Origin: DYIB01 sp049320945
GTDB taxonomy: Bacteria > Pseudomonadota > Gammaproteobacteria > Burkholderiales > Rhodocyclaceae
Direction of reading: 5' to 3'
Length of the DNA: 14,895 nucleotides
Assembly: GCA_049320945.1 (NCBI GenBank)
Contig: JBMOQT010000059.1
Location: 1-14,895, forward strand
Position 1 is the first letter of the stretch. Each line of letters starts with the position of its first letter. The position numbers were made by a program, and so were the translations under genes. Of the stretch, positions 1-7,646 are shown one piece after another. The notes beneath the pieces were generated by a model. The model was given only the letters and a program-made list of their open reading frames with translations. It was not told the origin of the DNA and ran no database searches.

Positions 1-1657
1 CCCTGGCCTGCTCGCGCTCCTGCAGGGCGCGCCACATGACCTTGCCCGTGGCGGACTTGGGCAGGGTGTCGGCGAACTCGACGATGCGCGGATACTTGTA
101 GGCCGCCATGTTCCCGGCCGCCCAGTCGATGATGTCCTGCTCGCTCACCTTGCCGCGGGCGTCGGGCTTGAGCACCACCACCGCCTTCACCGTCTCGCCC
201 CGGCGCGGGTCGCGGGCGGCGATGATGCAGGCCTCCTGCACGTGGGGGTTCTGGTACATCATGGCTTCCACTTCCGCCGGCCACACCTTGTAGCCGGAAG
301 CGTTGATCATGCGCTTGAGCCGGTCCACGATGAAGAAGTAGCCGTCCTCGTCGGTGCGCCCCAGGTCGCCGGTGCGGAAGAAGCGCTTGCCGTCCAGCTC
401 GATGAAGGCATCGGCGCTCGCCTGGGGATTGTTCCAGTAGCCGAGGAACACCTGGGGGCCGCTGACGATGATTTCGCCCACTTCCCCGGGCGGCAATTCC
501 TTGAAGGTGACCGGATCCACCACCCGCGCCTCGGTGTCGAAGATGGGGATGCCCAGGCACTGCTTCTTGGGGCGCTCGGGCGGATTGATGTGGGTGGGAG
601 CGATGGTCTCCGACAGGCCGTAGCCTTCCACGTAGGTGATGCCGCACAGATCCATGAGCTTCTGGGCGATGGCCTCCGGCATGGCGGCGCCGCCGCCGCT
701 CATGCGCTTGATGCTGGACAGATCGTATTCGCCGATCTTCGGGTTCATCAGGAAGTCGATCACCATGGTGGGGATGGCGGTCCAGGAGGTGACCCGGTAA
801 CGCTGGATGAGCTGGGCGGCGGCCTCCCGGTCCCAGCGCGGCAGCAGCACCACGGTGTTGCCGTTGAACAGGGGCCCGTTCATGCTGCCCTGCATGCCGG
901 TAACGTGGAAGAAGGGCAGCACCGCCAGGCGCACGTCGTCCGGCTTCATGGAAAACCAGTATTCGCCTGCCACCAGGGTGTGCATGACGCCGCGGTGGGT
1001 GTGCATGCAGCCCTTGGGATGCCCGGTGGTGCCCGAGGTGTAGGGCATGACGCACAGATCGTCCGGGCCGACGCTGGCCCGGCCAGGGCGCAAGTCCCGC
1101 GCCAGGGCGTCGCACCATTGGGTCACCCCGGCATCGCCGATGTCCTGGCGCGGTGCGGCTATGACTTCCGGCACGCGCAGGTCCGTGGCCGTCGTCAGGT
1201 AGTCCGAGTAGGCGCCGACCACCGCGTGATCGAGGCCCTCGCCCAGCAGCGGCCTCACCTGGGGATACAGCTCCTGGGTGGTGATGATGGCGGTGGCGCC
1301 GCTGTCGCTCACGTAATGGCGCAGCTCATTGGTGAGATTCATGGGGTTCACCGGCACCACCACGGCATTGGCGCGCAGGATGCCGTAGTAGCCGATGACG
1401 AACTGGGGGCTGTTCTGGGTGTACAGCAGCACCCGGTCGCCCTTCTTCACCCCGCACTCGCGCTCCAGGAAGCCCGCCAGGCGCTCCACCTCATCCTTCA
1501 TCCGCGCGAAGCTGATGGCGCTGTCGTAGAAGATGAGATAGGGTTTGTCGGGATAGCGCGCCGCCGAGACCTCCAGGTTGTAGCACAGGCTGGTCGCCGG
1601 GATGGTCATGTGGCGCGGCATGTACTTCGGCCAGAACGCGAAGTGCTTGTCTGACAT
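1..1657 (-). CDS. AMP-forming fatty acyl-CoA synthetase (3' end outside window)
   Basis: Activates a carboxylic acid with ATP and CoA to give an acyl-CoA, the entry step for the other enzymes here. The 552 residues in the window contain the ANL-superfamily motifs in order: P-loop YTSGTTGHPKG at about 206-216, YGLSE at 346-350, TGD at 429-431, the hinge region DRLKR at 445-449, GYKVWPAEVE at 455-464 and, near the C-terminus, PKSATGK with the adenylation lysine at about 539. Only a few residues should be missing at the window edge. The start ATG has a strong Shine-Dalgarno (GGGGAGGAG) just upstream. It lies 28 nt after the acyl-CoA dehydrogenase stop, so it is probably the last or a late gene of the same transcript. 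Overall it resembles medium/long-chain fatty acid ligases. Chain length and hydroxy-acid specificity cannot be read from the sequence; a 4-hydroxy acid substrate is inferred from the neighbours only. Confidence 0.93.
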   Translation of the reverse strand, partial: MSDKHFAFWPKYMPRHMTIPATSLCYNLEVSAARYPDKPYLIFYDSAISFARMKDEVERLAGFLERECGVKKGDRVLLYTQNSPQFVIGYYGILRANAVVVPVNPMNLTNELRHYVSDSGATAIITTQELYPQVRPLLGEGLDHAVVGAYSDYLTTATDLRVPEVIAAPRQDIGDAGVTQWCDALARDLRPGRASVGPDDLCVMPYTSGTTGHPKGCMHTHRGVMHTLVAGEYWFSMKPDDVRLAVLPFFHVTGMQGSMNGPLFNGNTVVLLPRWDREAAAQLIQRYRVTSWTAIPTMVIDFLMNPKIGEYDLSSIKRMSGGGAAMPEAIAQKLMDLCGITYVEGYGLSETIAPTHINPPERPKKQCLGIPIFDTEARVVDPVTFKELPPGEVGEIIVSGPQVFLGYWNNPQASADAFIELDGKRFFRTGDLGRTDEDGYFFIVDRLKRMINASGYKVWPAEVEAMMYQNPHVQEACIIAARDPRRGETVKAVVVLKPDARGKVSEQDIIDWAAGNMAAYKYPRIVEFADTLPKSATGKVMWRALQEREQAR

Positions 1658-1668
1658 CTCTCCTCCCC
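1658..1668 (-). promoter_or_regulatory. Ribosome binding site of the acyl-CoA ligase
   Basis: The minus strand reads GGGGAGGAGAG immediately before the ATG at 1657. It is an unusually strong Shine-Dalgarno and fixes the ligase start at the residues MSDKHFAFWP. Confidence 0.75.
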
Positions 1669-1685
1669 TTCTTGTGAATGGCGGC

Positions 1686-2906
<1,221 letters not shown>

Positions 2907-2910
2907 ATCG

Positions 2911-2919
2911 CCTCCTTCC
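2911..2919 (-). promoter_or_regulatory. Ribosome binding site of the acyl-CoA dehydrogenase
   Basis: GGAAGGAGG on the minus strand, 4 nt before the ATG at 2906. It rules out the upstream in-frame extension that would overlap the kinase gene. Confidence 0.75.
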
Positions 2920-2937
2920 GCTCGTTGCCTTTCCCGC

Positions 2938-3990
2938 CTATGCCGACATCTTTTCCACCAGCCGCCACGCCTCCTCGGCCAGGGGGCGCGCCCGCTTGCC
3001 GGTCTCGATGGCGTCGGCGCTGGATGCGTTTCCCTGCAGGGCACGGGCCATGATGCCCTGCAGGATGGCGCTGAGGCGGAACATGTTGAACACGATGTAG
3101 TACTCCCATTCCCTTTCCGGCACCCGCTCGCGCCCCACGCGCCGGCAGTAGGCGGCGACGTATTCCTGCTCGCTCGGGATGCCCAGGGCCTCGAGGTCGT
3201 AGCCCACCAGGCCGCGGAACTGCTGGCGCCAGGTCAGGCAGTGATAGGCGAAGTCGGCCAGGGGATGGCCCAGGGTGGACAGCTCCCAGTCCAGCACCGC
3301 CAGGATGCGCGGCTCGCTGGGATGGAAGATGACGTTGTCGAGGCGGTAGTCGCCGTGCACGATGGACGTCTCATCGCCGGCCGGGATGTGCTGGGGCAGC
3401 CAGTCCACGAGGTTATCCATGGCCGGAACCTTCTCCGTCTCCGAGGCGCGGTACTGCTTGCTCCAGCGGTCTATCTGGCGGGCGAAGTAGCTGCCGGGCT
3501 TGCCGTAGTCGCCGAGACCGACGGCCTGGTAGTCCACGCTGTGCAGGGCGGCGATGACCCGGTTCATCTCGTCGAAGATGGCGCCCCGTTCCGCCGGCGT
3601 CATGCCAGGCAGCGCCGGATCCCACAGCACGCGGCCCTCCACGTAGTCCATGATGTAGAAGGCGGTGCCGATGACCGATTCGTCCTGGCACAGGGCATAG
3701 GTGCGCGCCACCGGCACGTCGGTGCCGGCCAGCGCCGTGATTACCCGATACTCCCGATCCACCGCGTGGGCCGAAGGCAGCAGCTTGCCCGGCGGCTTGC
3801 GCCGCATGACATAGCGTTTGCCGCCGGCGCGGATCAGAAAGGTGGGATTGGACTGCCCGCCCTTGAACTGTTCCACCTGTATCGGCCCTGCGAAGTCCGC
3901 CACGTGCTGGCGCAGGTACTGGGCCAGCCGCTCGGTGTCGAAGCGGTGGGCTTCGCGCACTTCGGTCGTGCCTTCGAAATTGCTGCTCAT
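2938..3990 (-). CDS. APH-fold phosphotransferase, ACAD10/11 kinase-domain (LvaA-like) type
   Basis: A 350-residue kinase of the aminoglycoside phosphotransferase/choline kinase fold. Visible motifs: nucleotide loop GGQSNPTF at 44-51, YVMRRKPPGKLLP at about 60-72 with the ATP-contacting basic residues, Glu80 in DREYR, catalytic loop HGDYRLDN at 212-219 (Asp214, Asn219) and the metal-binding LDWELSTLG at 233-241 (Asp234). All catalytic residues are present. These strings closely match, from memory, the N-terminal kinase domain of animal ACAD10/ACAD11 and LvaA of the levulinate pathway, which phosphorylate the 4-hydroxyl of 4-hydroxyacyl-CoA. Here kinase and dehydrogenase are separate adjacent genes (31 nt apart) in the same order as the domains of the animal fusion. 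It starts 22 nt after the oxidoreductase stop, with a modest AGGCAGG upstream. It should not be read as antibiotic resistance. The substrate is inferred from homology and context. Confidence 0.92.
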   Translation of the reverse strand: MSSNFEGTTEVREAHRFDTERLAQYLRQHVADFAGPIQVEQFKGGQSNPTFLIRAGGKRYVMRRKPPGKLLPSAHAVDREYRVITALAGTDVPVARTYALCQDESVIGTAFYIMDYVEGRVLWDPALPGMTPAERGAIFDEMNRVIAALHSVDYQAVGLGDYGKPGSYFARQIDRWSKQYRASETEKVPAMDNLVDWLPQHIPAGDETSIVHGDYRLDNVIFHPSEPRILAVLDWELSTLGHPLADFAYHCLTWRQQFRGLVGYDLEALGIPSEQEYVAAYCRRVGRERVPEREWEYYIVFNMFRLSAILQGIMARALQGNASSADAIETGKRARPLAEEAWRLVEKMSA

Positions 3991-4012
3991 GATGTCGCCT
4001 GCCTTTCGCGCC

Positions 4013-5014
4013 TCAGATCAGCTTCACCAGCTGCTTGCCGAAGTTCTTGCCGTTGAGCATGCCGATGAAGGCCGCCGGCGCGGCTGCCAGCCCCTCGGCC
4101 ACGGTTTCCCGATATTTGATGCGGCCAGCCACCACCCACTGGGCCAGATCCTTGAGGGCGGCCGGCCAGCGCGGCATATGGTCGGAGACGATGAAGCCCT
4201 GCAGCTTGACCCGGTTCACCAGCAGGCTGGAGACGTTCTTCAGGCCGTAGGGTTCTGTGACGTTGTACTGGGAAATGAGCCCGCACAGGGGGATGCGCGC
4301 GAAGGGGTTCACCCGGCGCAGCACCGTGTCCAGGATCTCCCCGCCCACGTTCTCGAAATACACGTCGATGCCCTGGGGCGTGGCGTTCTTGAGGTTCTCG
4401 TAGAGGTCGCCGGCCTTGTAGTCGATGCACGCGTCGAAGTCCAGTTCCTCAACCACGTAGCGGCATTTGTCGCGACCGCCGGCGATGCCCACGACACGGC
4501 AGCCCTTGATCTTGGCGATCTGGCCCACCACCCCGCCCACGGCGCCCGAGGCCGCCGACACCACCACCGTCTCGCCCTCCTTGGGCTGGCCGATGTCGAG
4601 CAGTCCCACGTAGGCGGTAACACCGGGCATGCCCACCACCCCCAGGTAGGCCGACAGGGGAATGCGCCGGTCCTCGATCTTGTGCACGCCGCTGCCGTCG
4701 CTGACGGCATAGAGCTGCCAGCCGAAGGGGCCGACCACGAAGTCGCCGGCTTTGAATTCCGGATGCTTGGACTCGACCACCTCGCCCACGGCGCCGCCCA
4801 CCATCACCTCGCCCAATGCGACGGGCTTGGCGTAGGACTTGGCGTCGTTCATGCGCCCGCGCATGTACGGATCGAGGGACAGGAAGTGGCTGCGCACCAG
4901 GAACTGGCCCGCGCCTACGGGCGGCAGCGGCCGCTCTTCCAGGCGGAAGTCGGTCTCCTGCGCCGCCCCAATGGGGCGGCGTGCCAGGACGATCTGCAGG
5001 TTCTTTTCGCTCAT
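4013..5014 (-). CDS. NADPH-dependent enone/alkenal reductase-like oxidoreductase (PTGR1/CurA/YncB family)
   Basis: A zinc-independent medium-chain dehydrogenase/reductase of 333 residues, the usual length. It has the N-terminal signature DPYMRGRM at 48-55, a Rossmann loop VSAASGAVGGVVGQ at 152-165, a following GGRDK at 179-183 where the family places the NADPH-phosphate-binding lysine (Lys183), and YFENVGGE at 219-226. Relatives reduce the C=C bond of alpha,beta-unsaturated aldehydes or ketones, including 15-keto-prostaglandins, 4-hydroxynonenal and curcumin. The start at 5014 was chosen because the family N-terminus begins at MSEKNLQIVL. Its ATG overlaps the thioesterase stop in an ATGA (5011-5014), with a weak GAGAGG upstream, so translational coupling is likely. 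In this cluster it could reduce an unsaturated precursor before CoA activation. That role is a guess; the family assignment is secure. Confidence 0.9.
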   Translation of the reverse strand: MSEKNLQIVLARRPIGAAQETDFRLEERPLPPVGAGQFLVRSHFLSLDPYMRGRMNDAKSYAKPVALGEVMVGGAVGEVVESKHPEFKAGDFVVGPFGWQLYAVSDGSGVHKIEDRRIPLSAYLGVVGMPGVTAYVGLLDIGQPKEGETVVVSAASGAVGGVVGQIAKIKGCRVVGIAGGRDKCRYVVEELDFDACIDYKAGDLYENLKNATPQGIDVYFENVGGEILDTVLRRVNPFARIPLCGLISQYNVTEPYGLKNVSSLLVNRVKLQGFIVSDHMPRWPAALKDLAQWVVAGRIKYRETVAEGLAAAPAAFIGMLNGKNFGKQLVKLI

Positions 5015-5442
5015 TGCTCTTGCCTCTCGGTTGGGCCGGCCGCTTCGCGCCGGCGCTTCAGCTTGAAGGTACCCATGCCCTTGGCCACCAATTCCCCGGA
5101 CGAGTCGCGCACCTCGCCCTCGCAGAACACCAGCGAACGGCCGCCGCGCAGCACCCGCCCTTCGGCGCGCAGCCGGCCGTTGCCGGCGCGCAGGAAGCTG
5201 GCGGACAGATCCACGGTCACCACGCCGGCGACGCCCTCCGCGATGCTGCGCGCGGCGGAGCCGAGGGTCACGTCCAGCAGGGTCATGACCACCCCGCCGT
5301 GAGCCGTCTCCCAGCTGTTGGTGAGCTCGGGGCGGATGTCCAGGGACACCACGGTGCGGCCCCTTTCCCAGTGCTCGGCGTGGGCGCCGAGCAGTTCCAG
5401 GAACGGTATGCTGAGGCCGAAAAACGGTTTGCGCTCGGCCAT
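5011..5442 (-). CDS. Hotdog-fold thioesterase, PaaI/4HBT-like
   Basis: A small protein of 143 residues, typical of single-hotdog acyl-CoA thioesterases. The hallmark is NSWETAHGGVVMTLLDVTLG at about 42-61, with the HGG turn (48-50) and the acidic residue Asp57 on the central helix that in PaaI-type enzymes takes part in catalysis. It probably hydrolyses an acyl-CoA intermediate to release CoA when the pathway stalls. The start at 5442 shares one base with the SDR stop (TGATG) and no Shine-Dalgarno is visible before it, so translation most likely depends on ribosomes finishing the SDR gene. A longer in-frame reading upstream would run across the SDR gene and is rejected. Its own stop overlaps the next start by 4 nt. 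The C-terminal tail after about residue 128 is charged and probably disordered. Confidence 0.85.
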   Translation of the reverse strand: MAERKPFFGLSIPFLELLGAHAEHWERGRTVVSLDIRPELTNSWETAHGGVVMTLLDVTLGSAARSIAEGVAGVVTVDLSASFLRAGNGRLRAEGRVLRGGRSLVFCEGEVRDSSGELVAKGMGTFKLKRRREAAGPTERQEQ

Positions 5443-6215
5443 CAGGCGATGCAGGCGCCGCCGTCCACGGCGATGTACTGGCCGGTGATGTGGCGCGAGG
5501 CCTCGGAAGCAAGGAACACCACCACGCCCTTCAGGTCCTCGTCGCCGCCCAGGCGCTGCAGGGGCGTGCTGGCGATCACCGCCTGCTCCATCTTCTCCAG
5601 CAGACCCTGGGACATTTTCGAGGGGAAGAAGCCCGGGCAGATGGCGTTGACGTTGATGTTGTACTTGCCCCATTCGGCTGCCAGGGCGCGCGTGAAATTG
5701 ACCACCGCGCCCTTGCTGGTGTTGTAGGCGATGGTGGTCATGTCCGGCGGGTTGCCCGACAGGCCCGCCACGGAGGCGATGTTCACGATCTTGCCGGAGC
5801 GGCGCGGGATCATGCAGCGCTTGCCCACCTGCTGGGTCAGGAAGAACAGGCCGTTGATGTTGAGGTTCATCACCTTGTTCCAGGCCTCGGCCGTGTAGTC
5901 CTCGGCGGGCGCGCCCCAGGTGGCGCCGGCGTTGTTCACCAGGATGTCGATGGTGCCGAAGCGCCCGACCACCTGGTCCACCAGGCCGGGGATCTGGTCG
6001 AACTTGGACAGGTCATTGACCACGGTCAGCACCTCGATGCCCAGCTTCTTCAGGTGGGCCTCGGCCTCCTCCAGCTCGTTCGCCTTGCGTGCGGTGAGGG
6101 CCACTCTTGCCCCCATCTCGCCCAGGGCCTCGGCCATCTGCAGGCCCAGGCCGCGCGAGCCGCCGGTGATCAGGGCCACCTTGCCGCTGATGTCGAAAAG
6201 TTGTTTGACGCTCAT
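5442..6215 (-). CDS. Short-chain dehydrogenase/reductase (SDR)
   Basis: A classical SDR of 257 residues with the cofactor loop TGGSRGLG at 17-24, NNAG at 94-97 and the catalytic set Ser148, Tyr164 and Lys168 (YNTSK). The C-terminus ends in the usual ITGQYIAVDGG. It oxidises or reduces a hydroxyl/ketone pair using NAD(P). In this cluster it might be a second 3-hydroxyacyl-CoA dehydrogenase, or, by analogy with LvaD (an SDR in levulinate catabolism), interconvert 4-oxoacyl-CoA and 4-hydroxyacyl-CoA. The sequence alone does not decide. I chose the ATG at 6215, preceded by AAAGGAG at 4 nt, over a TTG eight codons upstream. A 164-nt spacer separates it from the thiolase, the largest gap in the window, and its stop overlaps the thioesterase start. 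Confidence 0.92.
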   Translation of the reverse strand: MSVKQLFDISGKVALITGGSRGLGLQMAEALGEMGARVALTARKANELEEAEAHLKKLGIEVLTVVNDLSKFDQIPGLVDQVVGRFGTIDILVNNAGATWGAPAEDYTAEAWNKVMNLNINGLFFLTQQVGKRCMIPRRSGKIVNIASVAGLSGNPPDMTTIAYNTSKGAVVNFTRALAAEWGKYNINVNAICPGFFPSKMSQGLLEKMEQAVIASTPLQRLGGDEDLKGVVVFLASEASRHITGQYIAVDGGACIA

Positions 6216-6219
6216 GTTG

Positions 6220-6226
6220 CTCCTTT
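6220..6226 (-). promoter_or_regulatory. Ribosome binding site of the SDR
   Basis: AAAGGAG on the minus strand, 4 nt before the ATG at 6215. This decides against the in-frame TTG at 6239 as the start. Confidence 0.7.
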
Positions 6227-6320
6227 CAGTCGCACCCAAATCCGGTTTCCCGCGCCACGGAGTCGGCGAATCCGATGGCGGCGCAGGGAGAGGCGGCCGT
6301 TACCCCGCGGTCCGGCCTAA

Positions 6321-6352
6321 GGAGAGGCGCCCCCAAGGGGTCCGCCTTCTCC
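6321..6352. repeat. Imperfect hairpin with CCCCAAGGGG core, thiolase-SDR spacer
   Basis: The 164-nt spacer 6216-6379 holds an inverted repeat. The outer arms are GGAGAGGCG (6321-6329) and CGCCTTCTCC (6343-6352), which pair with one bulged base. The centre is CCCCAAGGGG (6331-6340). The 11-base core CCCCCAAGGGG recurs at 11484-11494. It looks like a dispersed intergenic repeat of the kind common in betaproteobacteria. It has no T-run to make it a convincing terminator. Nothing else recognisable lies in the spacer apart from the SDR ribosome binding site. Confidence 0.55.
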
Positions 6353-6379
6353 GCAGCGCAGGAAATCTTGCGGCAGTCC

Positions 6380-7558
6380 TCAGACCACCTCGAACAGGCC
6401 GGCGGCCCCCTGGCCGCCGCCGATGCACATGGTCACCACCACGTACTTCACCCCGCGGCGCTTGCCCTCGATCAGGGCATGGCCCACCAGGCGCGCCCCC
6501 GACACGCCGTAGGGGTGCCCCACGGCGATGGCGCCGCCGCTCACGTTCAGCCGGTCGTCGGGAATGCCCAGCTTGTCGCGGCAGTAGATGACCTGCACGG
6601 CGAAGGCCTCGTTCAACTCCCACAGGCCGATGTCCTCCATCTTCACGCCGGTGCGCTCCAGCAGGCGCGGCACGGCGAACACCGGGCCGATGCCCATCTC
6701 GTCCGGCTCGCAGCCGGCCACCGTGAAGCCGCGGAAGATGCCCAGGGGCTGGATGCCCCGCTTCTCGGCAAGTTTCCCGTCCATCACGACGCACGCCGAG
6801 GCGCCGTCGGAGAACTGGCTGGCGTTGCCGGCGGCGATCACGCCGCCGGGCAGCGCCGGCTTGATCTTGGACACGCCCTCATAGGTGGTGTCGGGGCGGA
6901 TGCCCTCGTCCGCGGCAATGGTCACTTCCTTGGTGTAGATGCGGCCCGAGTCCTTGTCCGCTACGCCCATGGTCACGGTCATGGGCACGATCTCGTCCTT
7001 GAACTTGCCGGCGGCCTGGGCGGCGGCGGCGCGCAGCTGGCTGCGCACGCCGTACTCGTCCTGGCGCTCGCGCGGGATGTTGTAGCGCTTGGCCACGCAC
7101 TCGGCGGTCTGCAGCATGGGCCAATAAATCTCGGGCTTGTGCTCCTTCAGCCAAGATTCCATCAGCATGTGCTTGTTCATCTCGTTCTGCACGCAGGATA
7201 TGGATTCCACGCCGCCGGCCACCATCACCGGCACGCGGTCTACGATGACGCGCTGGGCCGCCATGGCGATGGTCTGCAGGCCCGAGGAGCAGAAGCGGTT
7301 CACGGTCACGCCGGCGGCGCTCACGGGCAGGCCGGCGCGCAGGGCGATCTGGCGCGCGATGTTGGAGCCGGTGGCCCCTTCCGGGTTGGCGCAGCCCATG
7401 ATCACGTCTTCCACTTCGGCCGGGTCGATGCCGGCGCGCTCGACGGCGGCTTTCACCACGTGGCCGCCCAGGGTGGCGCCGTGGGTCATGTTGAAGGCGC
7501 CGCGCCAGGACTTGGCGAGACCGGTGCGGGCGGTGGATACGATTACTGCATCAGTCAT
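6380..7558 (-). CDS. Acetyl-CoA acyltransferase (3-ketoacyl-CoA thiolase)
   Basis: Thiolase of 392 residues, the normal length, cleaving 3-ketoacyl-CoA with CoA to acetyl-CoA and a shortened acyl-CoA (or the reverse condensation). Active-site residues are all present: nucleophile Cys90 in VNRFCSSGLQ, NEAFA, His348 in GGAIAVGHPYGVSGAR and Cys378 in CIGGGQG. It follows the hydratase/dehydrogenase gene by 84 nt and completes a beta-oxidation cycle with it. The start at 7558 (MTDAVIVSTART) is preceded by the purine-rich AAAGGGAAAGAAAC; a longer in-frame reading upstream would run into the heptamer repeat and is rejected. It is soluble and cytoplasmic. Degradative FadA-like and biosynthetic AtoB/PhaA-like roles are hard to separate by eye; the context favours degradation. 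Confidence 0.95.
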   Translation of the reverse strand: MTDAVIVSTARTGLAKSWRGAFNMTHGATLGGHVVKAAVERAGIDPAEVEDVIMGCANPEGATGSNIARQIALRAGLPVSAAGVTVNRFCSSGLQTIAMAAQRVIVDRVPVMVAGGVESISCVQNEMNKHMLMESWLKEHKPEIYWPMLQTAECVAKRYNIPRERQDEYGVRSQLRAAAAQAAGKFKDEIVPMTVTMGVADKDSGRIYTKEVTIAADEGIRPDTTYEGVSKIKPALPGGVIAAGNASQFSDGASACVVMDGKLAEKRGIQPLGIFRGFTVAGCEPDEMGIGPVFAVPRLLERTGVKMEDIGLWELNEAFAVQVIYCRDKLGIPDDRLNVSGGAIAVGHPYGVSGARLVGHALIEGKRRGVKYVVVTMCIGGGQGAAGLFEVV

Positions 7559-7580
7559 GTTTCTTTCCCTTTCGGTTGCG

Positions 7581-7646
7581 GTGAGGCGTGAGGTGTGAGG
7601 CGTGAAAACCGCTGCGCCTCCCTGCCCCTCACTCCTCACTCCTCAC
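7581..7646. repeat. Mirrored tandem heptamers (GTGAGGN x3 ... NCCTCAC x3)
   Basis: On the plus strand three heptamers GTGAGGC, GTGAGGT, GTGAGGC run from 7581 to 7601. After a 24-nt spacer, three complementary heptamers CCCTCAC, TCCTCAC, TCCTCAC run from 7626 to 7646. The arms could pair over 21 positions with a mismatch at each seventh base. The right arm contains the stop codon of the hydratase/dehydrogenase gene (7643-7645). It occupies most of the 84-nt spacer before the thiolase. It is probably a dispersed intergenic repeat; an mRNA stem-loop role is possible. Confidence 0.65.

Noticed and set aside
242..1654. Long plus-strand open frame opposite the acyl-CoA ligase
   Set aside because: It mirrors the codon structure of the ligase on the other strand, has a His/Gly/Val-rich unnatural composition and shows no known motif. 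It is a shadow frame in GC-rich DNA.
2907..3044. N-terminal extension of the acyl-CoA dehydrogenase
   Set aside because: It would overlap the kinase gene and adds Pro/Arg-rich residues foreign to the family, while a strong ribosome site marks the ATG at 2906.
2938..3990. Aminoglycoside resistance gene
   Set aside because: The fold is shared, but the motifs match the ACAD10/11 and LvaA kinase group, and the neighbours are acyl-CoA enzymes.
5443..5673. N-terminal extension of the thioesterase
   Set aside because: The extra in-frame residues re-read the 3' part of the SDR gene in another frame and have no hotdog-family character; the protein proper begins at 5442.
7581..7646. CRISPR-like array
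   Set aside because: The units are 7 nt, directly tandem, with no spacers and no cas genes.
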